A DNA stretch of 64,000 nt from Ophioceras dolichostomum (taxonomy: Eukaryota > Ascomycota > Sordariomycetes > Magnaporthales > Ophioceraceae), in NCBI GenBank assembly GCA_003049485.1, contig PYST01000007.1, forward strand, positions 218,242 through 282,241, in the 5' to 3' direction. Made by a program: the position numbers and the translations under genes. Below are positions 34,068 to 46,353 of this stretch, piece after piece (within the stretch, counting starts at the first letter, position 1; the number at the start of each line of letters is the position of its first letter). Below the pieces are notes generated by a model. It was not told the DNA's origin and did no database searches. It saw nothing but the letters and a program-made list of their open reading frames with translations.

Positions 34068-37000
34068 CTCACACGACGGACAGCGTCGTGGTGAACATGT
34101 TCGTGCCGCAGCTTTGGCTAACCTTACATTCTGCGTTCTCACGTACTCCTGTCCATTGCAATGGTTACCACCCCTCTTGCATGAGTGCTGATGTCAGCTG
34201 GTCATCATGTAGTTCTACAACAGCGTGGCCCGCCGAGTTCCTCCGAGTCTGTGGCCGGGACTCGAAGCGTCGTGTGTTCTCGCACGAGAATTCCCCTATT
34301 GACTCTGCGCTGAACTCTGGACGGGACCCGAGGACGCAAGGGCGTAACCTCAGGGCACGAAAGGCCAAGTCAGCATGCGGCAGACATGGGATGACGCGGT
34401 GGAGGCAATTCATCGTCCTTACTACTGCTCCGGTCCTGGAGCTGAGGCCGCTCGGTCGATGCCATCCCACTGTCTTGCCTGTCTGATGCTCGTTCAAACG
34501 GTCGACAACTAACGGTCGTCCGTTCCGAGGATAAAAGTACGTCGTACATCTGAGAAAGTATCTAAGAAAGTACTTCTCCTCGAGCTGTACTCCGTACAAC
34601 TACATCGGGGTTGGCACAGTAGCACTGCATTTGTCATTGGCGGGCTAGTTTGTTGGAAACAGTTTTGATGGAGTTGATGAGTTGTCACTCGGGCTCTGTC
34701 CTCCCACCATATCTCCCCCAATTTTTGCGGGTAAGGGGCAGAAGGGGGAAAAGAAGGGGGGCGAAAGAAGGGGAATAGACTATCTTCTCTCTCGTCACCT
34801 ATATTCTTACCTTCTCTGTAATACGACGGCATGCCATTACTATTTTCCTGTGCACATTGCGTTTCGACGCCCAGCAAAGAGGCATTAAGTATCAATAAGG
34901 GGCTTGCAGTAGTTGCAAAACAGTTGTGCTAGCAGGCAGGGGAGAAGACTGAAGAATGGAGACGCGAGGATGGATCTGAAGAGGCGGTAAAGAGTTTGAG
35001 CTGCAGCAAGTGATAGGGGCCGAGTTTTGATCGGTGAGAGTCAATCAGGAGGGGTCGCCGAGGGTCGAGGCCGCTGCATTTGAGTTTTCCTGATGATAGA
35101 TCAATGACTTGGAAAGTAGCTGGATATGAAGAGGCAAAATGGGTTGATTTCTTCTCGCCTCCGTCTTCTATTAGGAGCTCAGGTAAGCACGGGAGTGGTC
35201 GGAGTTGACGCGTAGTAGCAGATTTCGGCAACCGTTGTCGACGGTTATCGTTCCCCCTCTCGTAGTCAGGATGGATCGATCGATGGAGTGACGTCTCGGG
35301 GTCGTATGTTTCCACAGTTGGCAGTGCAGCTGCTGCACTTGGAGTGCTTCAGGCCAAAGCTTGAGTGGATGAAAAATTCCGCTTTGGCAATTTGTTGTAT
35401 GAGAATCGTACCTATCTTGATTGCTCTTCGCCTCTTCGCCCTTCGACCGAGGGCATACGTATCATCTCGCCATGGAGTTTTTTTCTTCTTTTTTCTCGCT
35501 CCTGTTGGTGGTGGCCTTCGATTCGGATATCCCGCCCAAACCAGCCATGCAGAAGCCCGCACCACATAGGTACCTACGCACGACAGGGCAAAAATCAAAT
35601 CGCGCCCCAGGATTGTGTTGAGTGGTCAATTGCTTCCCTAACCCCCGGTTCCCCCCAATTCATGATCCTCGAGCAGGCACACACGGCGTTTCTCTCCGTT
35701 GCATACTTGGGCCATGCACGCAGCCACCCGATCCAAATCGTGAAGCTGTGACGAAGGTGTCCCACAGGCGCTCTAACACGTGTACGACTCCACAACAGCC
35801 CCCAGCTTTGCCCAGATATAGCAGAGGTAGCCTGGAGGCTGCCGCTACTTGGGAGAAAACGGCGGGCTGTTGTCAGGGCGAGCAAACCACAGGCCCAACG
35901 GAACCCGTTCCGTACGCCCCAAGAATTGTTCAGGTTTGCGAGGAACTCTCGGGCGCCAATAAAGGGGGGGTGTATGTACTGTACATGCTGTACATGCTGT
36001 AAAATTCTGGACGCATGTTCAATGTCAGATGGGAAGGAGACTTGAGAAAAAAAAATGAGGCCTTAATCTACCCGCCGTTCCATCCACACGCCAAGCCAGC
36101 AGCTTCAACCCCAGCCACTCCCAGCTCGGAACCCTGCCTAAGTGCTCCACTATCATCCACAGTTTCCCCTGCTGGTGCATGCCTCGACAAGACGCTGCAA
36201 AGACGCTGCAAGCCCAAATGACCGTCAAGCATTGCGGCGTTCGCACAATATTAGTGAGCAGGTTGAAGAAGAAAAAAAAGGGAAGAAAGAAGAAAAGGAA
36301 AGAAAAGGAAGGACAAAGACGTCGTCGAAGCTCCTCGTTGTCGCATTCCGAAAGCCATGCCTCACCGGCCCCAGAGCTTGTAGGACCACACCGTATCATT
36401 TCATCAAATTTTCAAATTCTCTTTCTCATTTTGGTGACCGGGCCGGTCGGAGGGCCCGCGGCTAGCCTACATCGTAGTAGACTCTATTTTTCTCATCTTC
36501 CTCCGTCTTTCTTCCCTCCTGTGCCCGCTCGTTCGGCGTCGACCAAATAAGGGGGGAAAAAGGTGCAAAAGTGCTCATCAGCAGAGCAACACAGCTAAAA
36601 CGACGACCGCCGTGCGAAGTAGCAAAAAGCTTCTTCACTTCGCCGGATCTCCAGTCCAGTCTCACCAGTCTCACCCGACACGCTGTGGTTCTGATTTTTC
36701 TGCTACCGACAAACTCCCCTCGGTCTTGTTACCGGCTTTCCTCGCTCCTCGGTCTCGTCGCTCATATCAACCGTCGCACTGCAGCACTTCTTGTCTCTCA
36801 CTCGGCTCATCAGCGCTCATGAGGACAAACCAGTACTCTATGTCTGCATGAGAGAGACGAGAAACACCGGGCAACGACAGAAGTTCTAGGCAAAACTGCA
36901 CTTACGCCTGCGAAGGACGTCTGCACACCACCTCGCCTCTCCTCGCCCTTGATCATTTCTTGTTTCGAGCTCTTGTTCGGCGGGCAGCAGGGGAAGGATT

Positions 37001-37886
37001 TAATACGCCCGGCTTCTTCTGCTCTACCGCCAGTCCGCCCGCCTGTCCTTCACCGACAGATCGCAAGAGCCAGCCATCAATCCCTCGTTCCAAGGCAGCC
37101 CTGTGGCGGGCCCTCACCGCTGCCCACGCCCCATCTTTAAAAATCGCAAAGTAAAAAGAAAGGGGGCGGCGACCACAACCCCGACATAAGAACATGGTTG
37201 TTCGTCAAAAGACAACCTCGACCCTCGCACGTCTGAACGGCTAATGCACATGCTTGACTTCCCCTTCGGCTGCCTGCATACCTGAGGTAGTCACACGCAT
37301 TCATTAATGCGCGAGTCTGCACCGACCGAAGAAACAAGAGAAGGATCAAGAGAAAGAGAGAGAATTTTATAGTTCCGACTCAGATGAGCAGGAGGACTAG
37401 GCCACAAAAGAGGAGGTCTGCATGCCAACGCGCTAAGAGGGGGGTTCTAGCTTGGACTGGGAACAGGGGTCTGGACCAGACAGGCGGAAGCGACACAACC
37501 CCCGGCCACGCGCAGTCACGACGACACCGACACTGGCGCACTGGCGACGACGATCAGAAAACACAGCCGTAGCTCTCGGTGCAAGCCCACATATAGCAGT
37601 CCTATTCCCTTGCCTCAAGCCTCGTTCGCGTCGCACTTCTGCTGTCCTTTCCCCTGCCCGTCCTCCTTGTTCTTCACCTCCCCCTTCCTCTCCCCCTTGT
37701 CAATTCTTCCCAGCTGGCTGGCACTAGTAACCCGAGGCGGTGACGTGCGCCTAGGGCCCCATAACATCCTCTTACATGCTGCTCCGCGGCCCAACCTGTC
37801 CTTCCCTCCCCCATACTTCTTCCTTCTTCTTGTCCGAACAAGCACTTCGACAAGCTGCTCACTCACCACCGCTGCTCCGACCTCTC

Positions 37887-40800
37887 ATGGCTCAAAGCGG
37901 CGGCCAGCCGCCGCTGGAGCCAGCCTCGTCGTTGTTGCCTTCCCCGGTCCCTCCACCAGAACCAGCGTCGGAAACGGCGCTGGAAGCGGCGACAAAAGCA
38001 GCGCAAGGCTTCCCATCAATATCTTTAGCTGCAGGCTTAGGCGCTGCGCCATCCCCAGTAACAGCGGCAAGTTCGCAGTCATTACCGTCAGCTGCAGACT
38101 CAGCATCGACGGCTACATCAATACCGACATCAACGCCACCTTCAACCCCGCCGCCAACGAGTCGGGAAAAGCATCCTGGCCTGTTCCGAAGACTTCTCGG
38201 TCGCGTCAACGGGAATGGAATCGCAGGAGCGCCAGGGCAACAAGATGACGTCGAGCCCGAACCCAGGCCAGAGCCCGAGCATGGGCCTGGGTCTGAGCCT
38301 GAGCTCAAGACCGAATCGAGACGTGATGTGCTGCCTGACCTCAGAGCCGGCGTCATGACCGGGGATGAGGCTGAGACTGGGGCTGATGGCGGGGTCCCCA
38401 CGGAGAAGGACGAGGAAGAGCTGGACCCGGATGACCCAAGATTGGCGCCGGTCAGGCGAGGTCCTCGGGCCGTTGTTCCCAACCTTCCCCGAGCCTTCAC
38501 AATCAAGAGGCAACATTCCGAGCTGCGAGACCACTTGATACCAGCTGAGCTTTCACCTGCCGAACGCCGGGCTTTCTCCAACGACCGCCGACTGCACTCG
38601 CTGGCACAGACCCAGAATGTGTCGGAATGCCAGTCGAACCCCCGCAGCAGCGCACCAGACCTCTCAGTCACTAGCGAGGAGGCAGTACCGCTCTCGCTTC
38701 CCTCCACTCCAGCAAGCCCCCTCGCGGAAAAGACGCTGGATATGGGCCTGGGCAGGCCCGTCGCGGTGCCCATCTCCCTTCCCGCCGACGACATTGACGG
38801 AGCCTACCCGTTCGTGCAGTCTGCCGATTCGTTGCCGCCGCAGACGCTGGACACGCTGTCGATGACCACTACCCAGTTTGAGCGCGTGATCCACGACGAC
38901 CTGGAGAAGAAATGGATCCTTAACTTGTCGATGCTGTTCCGCGACAAGTCCAAACGGGAGAAGTTTTTCGTCACGTACCGCCAGGAAGAGCACCTCTGGC
39001 GGCGGGTCACCATCTCCCTCGACTACCGCGCCGCGCCAGACAACTCGCTCGAGATGGATCTGGACAACACCCGGTACCAGCGCGATAAGAACGCCAAGAT
39101 TTACGAGGCCATCCGCGAGAGTCTGCAAGACATTCAGTTCTACCCAACCGTCACCAACCTCAAGCTTCAAACCACGGAGGGCCGGCTTCATGTGCACGTG
39201 GTCGAGGACGTCAACGAGATCATCCCCTATCCCAAGCTGCGCTCGATCCGCCACCTTCGCTGCCGCAGGGTCAAGGAGAGCGAGATCGAGTTCGACTCGC
39301 ACATGAGCGGGTTTGTCTACAAGGTGCGCGTGCACGGCATCACGCTCATCAAGAAGGAGATCCCCGGCCCCGACACGGTTGATGAGTTCCTGTACGAGGT
39401 CAACGCCCTCACTCAGCTGCAGGACTCGCGGAACGTCATCGAGCTTTACGGTGTTGTCGTCGACGACCAGGAGGAGCACGTCAAGGGCTTGCTGATCAGC
39501 TTCGCCGAGAAGGGTGCACTGGTCGACATCATCTTCGACCACGACCACAGGCTGCCCTGGCCGCGCCGCGAGAAATGGGCCCGCCAGATCGTCGAGGGGC
39601 TGTCTGAGATCCACGAGTCCGGCTTTGTGCAGGGCGACTTCACGCTTTCCAACATCGTGGTCGACCAGGACGACAATGCCAAAATCATCGACATCAACCG
39701 TCGTGGCTGTCCAGTCGGCTGGGAACCACCAGAAGCCACGCCCTTGATCGAGGGCGGCCAGCGCATCCACATGTACATTGGCGTCAAATCCGACCTGTAC
39801 CAGCTAGGCATGGTGCTGTGGGCGCTGGCCACGCAGGAGGATGAGCCCGAGGCCAACGGCCGCCCGCTGCGCATCGAGCCCGCCGCCGACTGCCCGCCGT
39901 GGTTCCGCACCATTGTCGACACGTGCCTCGCCGAGGACCCGCGCCTGCGAGCCCAGGCCGTCTACCTCCGGGGGATGTTCCCCGCACCGGCGGGCGCCCC
40001 CCATGCGCGCCACACGCCCTCGATCTCGGTCGCGTCGTCCAGCCACGGCGGCGGCGGCCCCATCATCAGGACGGTCGGCTCACCACCGCCAGACTGGTCA
40101 TTCCCGTCCTTTGGCGGCCCCGGCCCCGGCCCCCGCCACCCATACGTTGAAGGACCACCGCAGACGAACAGCATGTCTCACGACCCGTACTACTTCCCGC
40201 ACCTGCGCGGCCGCTCGCCTCCCAGCCCGATCCACAGTAGTGCGGGGCCGGACACGTACCGGCGCTACCCGGCATGGTCCGCCTATAGCTACGAGCAGAG
40301 CGCCCGCAGTGAGCGATCCGTCAGTGTCGACGAGTCCAGGGACGACGGCGGCGGGCTGCTCGAGGTCGACATCCCCGACGAGAGGAGCGTGACCCCTCGG
40401 ACGAATACCGAGCCGGCAGTCAGTCAGCATCGGCCGGCGCTGCGGTCGATGTTCTCGGAAATGACAGCGACGAACCAGGAGACGCCTAGGGCGGAAATTA
40501 AGAAGTTCATCCCCGGGGAGGACACTCCACCCGAGGCGACCATGATGGTTTCGCACGGCGACCAGGGAGGAGAGCAGTCGTCCGGTCCCGTCGTTCGAGG
40601 CGTCGATGTGCGGCCGGAGAGCATCCCGCTCCCTCGGTCGCCCTTCGTGGAAGCAGGAGCAGAAGAAGAAGCAGAGCAAGGCACTGGAGGAGCAACAGAG
40701 GCAGCAAAGGCAACAGCGCCGCCATCTACGACAGCGCGGAATGAAGCAAACGATGAACCACAGAGGGAACCGGGGATTACAGCACCCGGGCCCGAAAGCG

Positions 40801-41492
40801 ACACCACCGAAGCGAAGAGCCAACCCCTCCTTCCTCCCTCCCCTAATCACCTTACCGCCACGATGACTATGGACCAGCTGTCGGCCGGCGGCGCGGACTC
40901 GCATCGAGCCGAAAGCGGGAGCAACCACGAGCACGACAGCAGCAAGACTGGGCCGGCCGCTTATGCCTACGAGGCGATGTCGCCGTCGCTCCTGACGACT
41001 GCGGCGGCACTCCAAGCACAGATAACACAAGCACAAGCACAAGCACAAGCACAAGCACAAGATGGCGCGCAGCAGAGCAACCCCGCCACTCGTCTCCCGT
41101 CATCATCTCGCTCCCCGAGCACACGCGGCAGCCCCGTCGCCGCGGACCTGCCCGACGAGCTGAAGGGCATCGGGGCCGCATACGACTTAACGGACGAAGA
41201 GGCTATGCGCACCCAGGGATCCGTGATAGACGACGACGACCTCGGCATCTTGTCTGATTCTGCTTCTCCTTCGGCTTCGGCTTCGGCTTTGGCTTGTGCT
41301 CCTGATGCCGGTGATGCCGCCGTAGCCGCGTCCACGCCTCCTCCTTTTGAAGACAAGTCGGGGGTCACCGCCACTACCACTCTGCTTCTCCCACCGGAAC
41401 CAGCACCACCCGTCGAACAGGAACAGGCTGTTACTACTACTACTACTACTTCGCCGCAGCCCATCCTCAACGCTGCCATGACAGATGGATGA
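37887..41492 (+). CDS. Large kinase-like protein with atypical catalytic motifs
   Basis: A single exon encodes 1201 aa from the ATG at 37887; an in-frame ATG at 37776 would add 37 residues. Residues 1 to about 330 are disordered. The kinase-like fold (about 470-700) shows ITLIKKEIPGPDTVDEFLYE (Lys near 489, helix-C Glu), RNVIELYGVVVDDQEEHVKG, then GFVQGDFTLSNIVVDQDDNAK and IIDINRRGCPVGWEPPE. In the catalytic loop HRD is replaced by VQGD, though the Asp (about 584) and the Asn remain. DFG is replaced by DIN, and no clear Gly-rich loop precedes the Lys. VKSDLYQLGMVLWALATQED matches subdomain IX. The C-terminal ~430 residues are disordered, with a Gln-Ala dipeptide tract encoded at about 41025-41060. 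I recognise it as a conserved type of fungal protein kinase-like sequence, but not its pathway. It may be active with unusual metal binding or be a pseudokinase. Confidence 0.88.
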   Translation: MAQSGGQPPLEPASSLLPSPVPPPEPASETALEAATKAAQGFPSISLAAGLGAAPSPVTAASSQSLPSAADSASTATSIPTSTPPSTPPPTSREKHPGLFRRLLGRVNGNGIAGAPGQQDDVEPEPRPEPEHGPGSEPELKTESRRDVLPDLRAGVMTGDEAETGADGGVPTEKDEEELDPDDPRLAPVRRGPRAVVPNLPRAFTIKRQHSELRDHLIPAELSPAERRAFSNDRRLHSLAQTQNVSECQSNPRSSAPDLSVTSEEAVPLSLPSTPASPLAEKTLDMGLGRPVAVPISLPADDIDGAYPFVQSADSLPPQTLDTLSMTTTQFERVIHDDLEKKWILNLSMLFRDKSKREKFFVTYRQEEHLWRRVTISLDYRAAPDNSLEMDLDNTRYQRDKNAKIYEAIRESLQDIQFYPTVTNLKLQTTEGRLHVHVVEDVNEIIPYPKLRSIRHLRCRRVKESEIEFDSHMSGFVYKVRVHGITLIKKEIPGPDTVDEFLYEVNALTQLQDSRNVIELYGVVVDDQEEHVKGLLISFAEKGALVDIIFDHDHRLPWPRREKWARQIVEGLSEIHESGFVQGDFTLSNIVVDQDDNAKIIDINRRGCPVGWEPPEATPLIEGGQRIHMYIGVKSDLYQLGMVLWALATQEDEPEANGRPLRIEPAADCPPWFRTIVDTCLAEDPRLRAQAVYLRGMFPAPAGAPHARHTPSISVASSSHGGGGPIIRTVGSPPPDWSFPSFGGPGPGPRHPYVEGPPQTNSMSHDPYYFPHLRGRSPPSPIHSSAGPDTYRRYPAWSAYSYEQSARSERSVSVDESRDDGGGLLEVDIPDERSVTPRTNTEPAVSQHRPALRSMFSEMTATNQETPRAEIKKFIPGEDTPPEATMMVSHGDQGGEQSSGPVVRGVDVRPESIPLPRSPFVEAGAEEEAEQGTGGATEAAKATAPPSTTARNEANDEPQREPGITAPGPESDTTEAKSQPLLPPSPNHLTATMTMDQLSAGGADSHRAESGSNHEHDSSKTGPAAYAYEAMSPSLLTTAAALQAQITQAQAQAQAQAQDGAQQSNPATRLPSSSRSPSTRGSPVAADLPDELKGIGAAYDLTDEEAMRTQGSVIDDDDLGILSDSASPSASASALACAPDAGDAAVAASTPPPFEDKSGVTATTTLLLPPEPAPPVEQEQAVTTTTTTSPQPILNAAMTDG

Positions 41493-43074
41493 TGACAATG
41501 ATGAATCTCTCCAATTTGACGAGAAAAACGAAGCAGAGCATGAAAGAAGAAAGAAGAAACAAAGACAAAACGGTCCCAAGACACACACCCGCGACGAACG
41601 AAAAAGAAAAGACATCAACTTCTCACGATTTTTTTCACCCACATTGGTTTTCCTTTTTTTCTTTTTCCGGACTCATTGGTCTTTGCATATCTCATGTCCT
41701 CTCTCCATCTCTGTCTTTGCTCGGTTGGTTTCAACATCTGGGTGATCATAAGTACCTTCACAGTTTTTCCTAGACCCTGTACTTCTTATACTGTTCTATA
41801 GCAAACTCGGCAACAACAAATGGCTTTTTTTCTTCCTTCTGTTTTTCTTTCTTCTCATTCGCAACGGCGCAGTGCTATCTTAATCTGTGGGTTTCTGATT
41901 TACGATTATCAAAAAGAACCTAACCCAGAAAGCGTGTTTTTAATGGCTTTGTGCCCTTTTCGATTCTATTTTACTACTTCTGCTATGATTGTTAGTCTAT
42001 GTTTCTGCGCCGGTCATGTCGTTTTACTTTCTTCTGCAGCGGCTTTCTTCCCGTCATGTGCCAATATTAACGATTTCTCATGGCCTCTTTCATCCCTCTT
42101 ATGGTCGTACTGGAGCATATGAGAGGTAAATGATCAAACATGTCTGTATCACCAGGCGAGCTGACGCCGCAAGGCTGGCTGGCTTGTTATGTAGGCTCTT
42201 TGTCTTTTAACTGCTACGACTTGCTCATTATAATCAACCTGTCTACCCAAAGTATAGAAGCTTCTCAAAATATGATCGATTCATGCCTATTGCCAACCTT
42301 CCCCTCAGAGTGAATAAATATATCGGAGGGTAGCACCAAGATGAACGGCGTACACTAACTATTACTCGCTAACCACATATCCGGACCTGTCACAACAGAG
42401 AGAGGGTCGGCCATCTGACCTCAGCGGGTTCTCATCCTCATCATGCAACAAAATGATGAAAAGCTCGACTAACTCTACGTAGACTTTTCGCGGCAATGAT
42501 GATTGTCGGGAGAGTTGCAAAGCGTTGGGGATTGAGAGAAAGTGGGAGGAAGGTGTGCATATGTACATACATCGATCGAACATTGTCGTTTCTCTTCCTC
42601 TCCATTCAAAACAGGCGACGGGAAAGTTCGGACGAAGAGGTCGTACGACGAAAGAGAGATGTTGGTAGGAAACGGGAAGCAAGGAAGCAGGGGTCAAAGA
42701 GTTAAGCATTAAACCAGTTGAGCCTTCCTTCCCGCCCGCAAATCGATCATCCTTCCAGATGGGTGGGATCTTATCTGAAATTGTCACGTGATCGCATCGC
42801 CTGTTATGTTGAGGGAATCCAAGCTCCACGGCGATCAAGGCAATCTCGATCATTGCATTCTTCCTTCTGATGACTATCATGAATGGAACACGGTTCCGTT
42901 GTTCTGCCACATGCTACTCTTTCAACAGCAAAAAGCACAAGTTGTGTGCAGAAGATATTCGTGCCGAGGCAGAGTTTAAAGGGAAAGATTTACATACATC
43001 ATGTTGGAGGCGGGGGAGGACTCCTGCTTGTTTCAATGATCCTGGAGCTGTTGAGAAGCTGGATTAAGCTTGGC

Positions 43075-43102
43075 GTGGTGGTTGTGGTTGTGGTTGTGGT
43101 GG
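43075..43102. repeat. (GTGGTT)n microsatellite
   Basis: About four GTGGTT units run in tandem. Intergenic. Confidence 0.85.
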
Positions 43103-44471
43103 GGCCGTCCCTCATCAGCATGACGGAAAGGCTGACGAAAAGCAGTAAATAAAAAAATTCAAAAAATTCGTCACTTTCAGGCAGGAGAGCACCGGATGGA
43201 GACATCTTGACGAGTTGTTTTGCTCACTCGAAAGAAAGTGACTCGGCAGCTCTCAGCATTCCTGAGAAGCCTAGTATCATCGCCTCTTTACATTCACACC
43301 AACTGCCATGTTTTTACATGCCCAGTCGTATATTCAGTCGCGTTCACTCGCGAACCTCCAGGCGTGGAAAGTCGATTGTCTGTACCTGATTACTCAGTCA
43401 AGGAGGGGTCCTTCTGGAGGGGAGGCTTGTTTGGGGGTCGCCTTACGGCGCACGGTGGAACTGGCTGGGGCTTCTCAGTGCTTGGCCAGTGCCGAACTAG
43501 CGGGCGGCATGGAAGCATGGATGACAGCTCCCTAAAAATCCCCAAAACGGCGCAGCCGCAACCAGGGGTCCCAGCCAATCAGAAGATCCCGGTTCCCAAC
43601 ATTTTTGCTTCTCTGGAACCTCTCAACAAAAGAAGTGCCACACCGGAGCAAAGGGAACACACAGCTCGCTGCAACGCGATCTGTAGGTGTCCTGTTGTTC
43701 TTAGTACATATGTATTGGAGGAACTTGAAGCCCACAACGCGAGGGGGTCAAAATCTAGATCCCCCAGATTCATCAATTGCTTGCCGAATCCGATCTTCCG
43801 TGGGCTCATGAGATGACCAGAGATGACATGATGGCCGGAAGAACTCGTTACGGCCCGGGTGCGTCCGCCCGCGATATGAGCTGACGTGCTACTTACACGG
43901 GGATCCTTTTCACAATTTACAAAGCTCCGTAGGCGGTTGACTAGGCTGCCGTCCCGGGCGGTTGCTTGCTGGCTGCTTCGGAAGTGTGGGTGTGGTGAGG
44001 GCGGGCCTTGATTCCCAACAGCCTGGTGGGCTGTACAGCAAGTCATGGCCGTTGTAGAACAACAGGTAGAGCATAGTATAGAAGATATCGGACTGAAGCT
44101 CGCATAAAATCAAGAATATCAACATTGGGGCCAAACCGAGCCTCGGCATCTCTGTAACTGGTGTCCGGTAGGCAGGCGGTCACTGCGACAAGGAAGCTGC
44201 CAGGTACATGTAGAGTCTCAGTCGGGTTGCGACCCGAAAAGCTCTTTCCTGCTACGCCTTTGCCTTTCCATCAACAAGCCCGTTCAGACAAACGTTGTTG
44301 TGGAAGTGAAAGGGTCTGCCCCACCAATACACCCACCGCCACTCCCTGTTGAATGCCAAAACCCCAGTCAGTCCCATTGCCCATTGCCCAGTTGATCCCC
44401 CTCCAACAAAGACGGAGTTGACAGACACGGAGGTACGGAGGTGAAGGAAGTCCCAACCGACGCGCACCGAA

Positions 44472-44477
44472 TATAAA
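44472..44477 (+). promoter_or_regulatory. TATA-like element upstream of OLE1
   Basis: TATAAA lies 300 bases upstream of the OLE1 start and is followed by a C/T-rich leader. The position is compatible with a core promoter and a leader of about 250 nt, but there is no transcript evidence. Confidence 0.35.
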
Positions 44478-44776
44478 CTCAGAGCCCCAACCACACAGCT
44501 GAGGGTTCTGGTTTGAACTCTTTTTTTCTTCACACCCACCACGTACGACACCATACCACAGAATAATCTGTCGAGCCGTTTCATACCTATCTTTTTGCGC
44601 CGGACCGGATTCGGACGCCGTCAATCTTCCACGCTACCAGGCGCTCGAAGGCGCCGGCTTCCTTCCTTGGCTTGCTTTTCTTTTTCTCTTTTCCTCCTTG
44701 CCTCCTCATTCGTACCCCTCCTTCTTCTTCGTCTTCACACACACATTTTATATCCTTTCCACTATCGCGTCCAGCC

Positions 44777-46353
44777 ATGGCGTCCTCGTCCAAGGCTGGG
44801 CCGGTACAGGCCGAGGCCTCCCCAGATGGCACGACCGACTTTAAGCCTATGCGGACGAACAAGGTGTACGACCTGAAGAAGCCGCACATCTCGGACCAGC
44901 CCTTCACGGCGAAGAACTGGTACAAGCACGTCAACTGGCTCAACACGTACTTCATCGTCATCGTGCCCATCATGGGCCTGATCTCGACGTACTGGGTGCC
45001 GCTCCAGCTCAAGACGGCCGTATTTGCGCTGGTGTACTACTTCAACTCGGGACTCGGTATTACTGCCGGTAAGTGGAACATCGATATTGTTGGCCGTGTT
45101 AGGTTGGAGAACGAACAAGCCATGGAACCTGAAGGAAGCCTAGAGGAAGCAGAAGAACAACACAGGACCGGACTGACTCGCTGATCTCATCTTACATCAC
45201 AACAGGCTACCACAGACTGTGGGCGCACAGCTGCTTCAAGGCGCGGCTGCCTCTGAAGATCTACCTCGCGGCGGTTGGCGCGGCGGCGGCTGAGGGCTCG
45301 ATCCGGTGGTGGTCCAACGGCCACCGCGCGCACCACCGCTACACGGACACGGACAAGGACCCGTATTCGGTGCGCAAGGGCCTCTTCTACTCGCACATGG
45401 GATGGATGGTCTTCAAGCAGAACCCCAAGCGCATGGGCCGGACCGACATCACCGACCTGAACGAGGACCCCGTCGTCGTGTGGCAGCACCGCAACTACCT
45501 CAAGTGCGTGCTCACCATGGCGCTGATCTTCCCCACGCTCGTCGCCGGCCTCGGCTGGGGCGACTGGTGGGGCGGCTTCATCTACAGCGGCATCCTGCGC
45601 GTCTTCGTCGTGCAGCAGGCCACCTTCTGCGTCAACTCGCTGGCCCACTGGATCGGCGAGCAGCCGTTCGACGACCGCAACTCGCCCCGCGACCACGTCA
45701 TCACCGCGCTCGTCACCCTCGGCGAGGGCTACCACAACTTCCACCACGAGTTCCCCTCGGACTACCGCAACGCCATCGAGTGGTACCAGTACGACCCGAC
45801 CAAATGGTGCATCTGGGTCTGGGCCAAGCTGGGCCTCGCCTACAACCTGAAGCAGTTCCGCCAGAACGAGATCGAGAAGGGCCGGCTGCAGCAGCAGCAG
45901 AAGAAGCTGGACCAGAAGCGCGCCACCCTCGACTGGGGCATCCCGCTCGAGCAGCTGCCCGTCATCGACTGGGACGACTTCGTGGCCGAGGCCAAGGGCG
46001 AGAAGGGCCAGGGCCGCGCCCTCGTGGCCGTCGCCGGCGTGATCCACGACGTCACCGACTTCATCAAGGACCACCCGGGCGGCCGCGCCCTGATCTCGTC
46101 GGCCGTCGGCAAGGACGCCACCGCCATCTTCAACGGCGGCGTCTACAACCACTCCAACGCCGCCCACAACCTGCTCTCCACCATGCGCGTCGGCGTCCTG
46201 CGCGGCGGCTGCGAGGTCGAGATCTGGAAGCGCGCCCAGGCGGAGAACAAGGACGTCTCGACCGTCGTGGACTCGTCGGGCGCCCGCATCGTCCGCGCCG
46301 GCATGCAGGTCACCAAGGTCCAGCAGCCCGTCGAGGGTGCCCGCGCGGCGTAA
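44777..46353 (+). CDS. OLE1: OLE1: stearoyl-CoA delta-9 desaturase with fused cytochrome b5
   Basis: Two exons, 44777-45068 and 45206-46353 (479 aa). It is an ER membrane enzyme that inserts the first double bond into stearoyl/palmitoyl-CoA. Seen: membrane segments (for example TYFIVIVPIMGLIS, LTMALIFPTLVAGL) and the three His boxes HRLWAH (about 100-105), HRAHH (about 137) and HNFHH (about 275) that bind the di-iron centre. A C-terminal cytochrome b5 domain carries haem ligand HPGG (His about 387) and a second His in VYNHSNAAHNLL, as in yeast Ole1, so electrons are delivered in cis. The intron splits the codon for the Gly just before the first His box. The length is normal. Fungal OLE1 genes are usually repressed by unsaturated fatty acids; no element for that is identified here. 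Confidence 0.99.

Larger units (their letters stand above)
28906..37886. other. 9 kb gene desert between Lon and the kinase-like gene
   Basis: Frames are all shorter than about 230 codons, overlap on both strands and lack conserved motifs. I found no convincing splice-joined protein, tRNA or rRNA. The DNA is rich in C/T or G/A tracts (about 29380-29440, 30680-30760, 31010-31090, 36240-36320, 37610-37700), short microsatellites and two TACCTA/TAGGTA clusters. The last 300 bases are CT-rich and probably form the leader of the downstream gene. It may host non-coding transcripts or an unusually long regulatory region; this cannot be decided from sequence. Confidence 0.5.
41493..44776. other. 3.3 kb intergenic region upstream of OLE1
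   Basis: No supported gene. Frames at 42362-42910 (-) and 43220-43816 (+) are the longest but have no conserved motif. A GTGGTT microsatellite lies at 43075-43102. A TATA-like TATAAA is at 44472-44477, and a CT-rich leader follows up to the OLE1 start. Confidence 0.5.

Noticed and set aside
33803..34486. 227-codon + frame in the gene desert
   Set aside because: Cys/His/Ser-rich random composition with no recognisable domain, and it is overlapped by frames on the other strand.
38664..39770. 368-codon minus-strand frame
   Set aside because: Antisense shadow of the kinase-like gene.
42362..43816. 182-codon (-) and 198-codon (+) frames upstream of OLE1
   Set aside because: No conserved motif, no splice-extendable homology and mixed composition.
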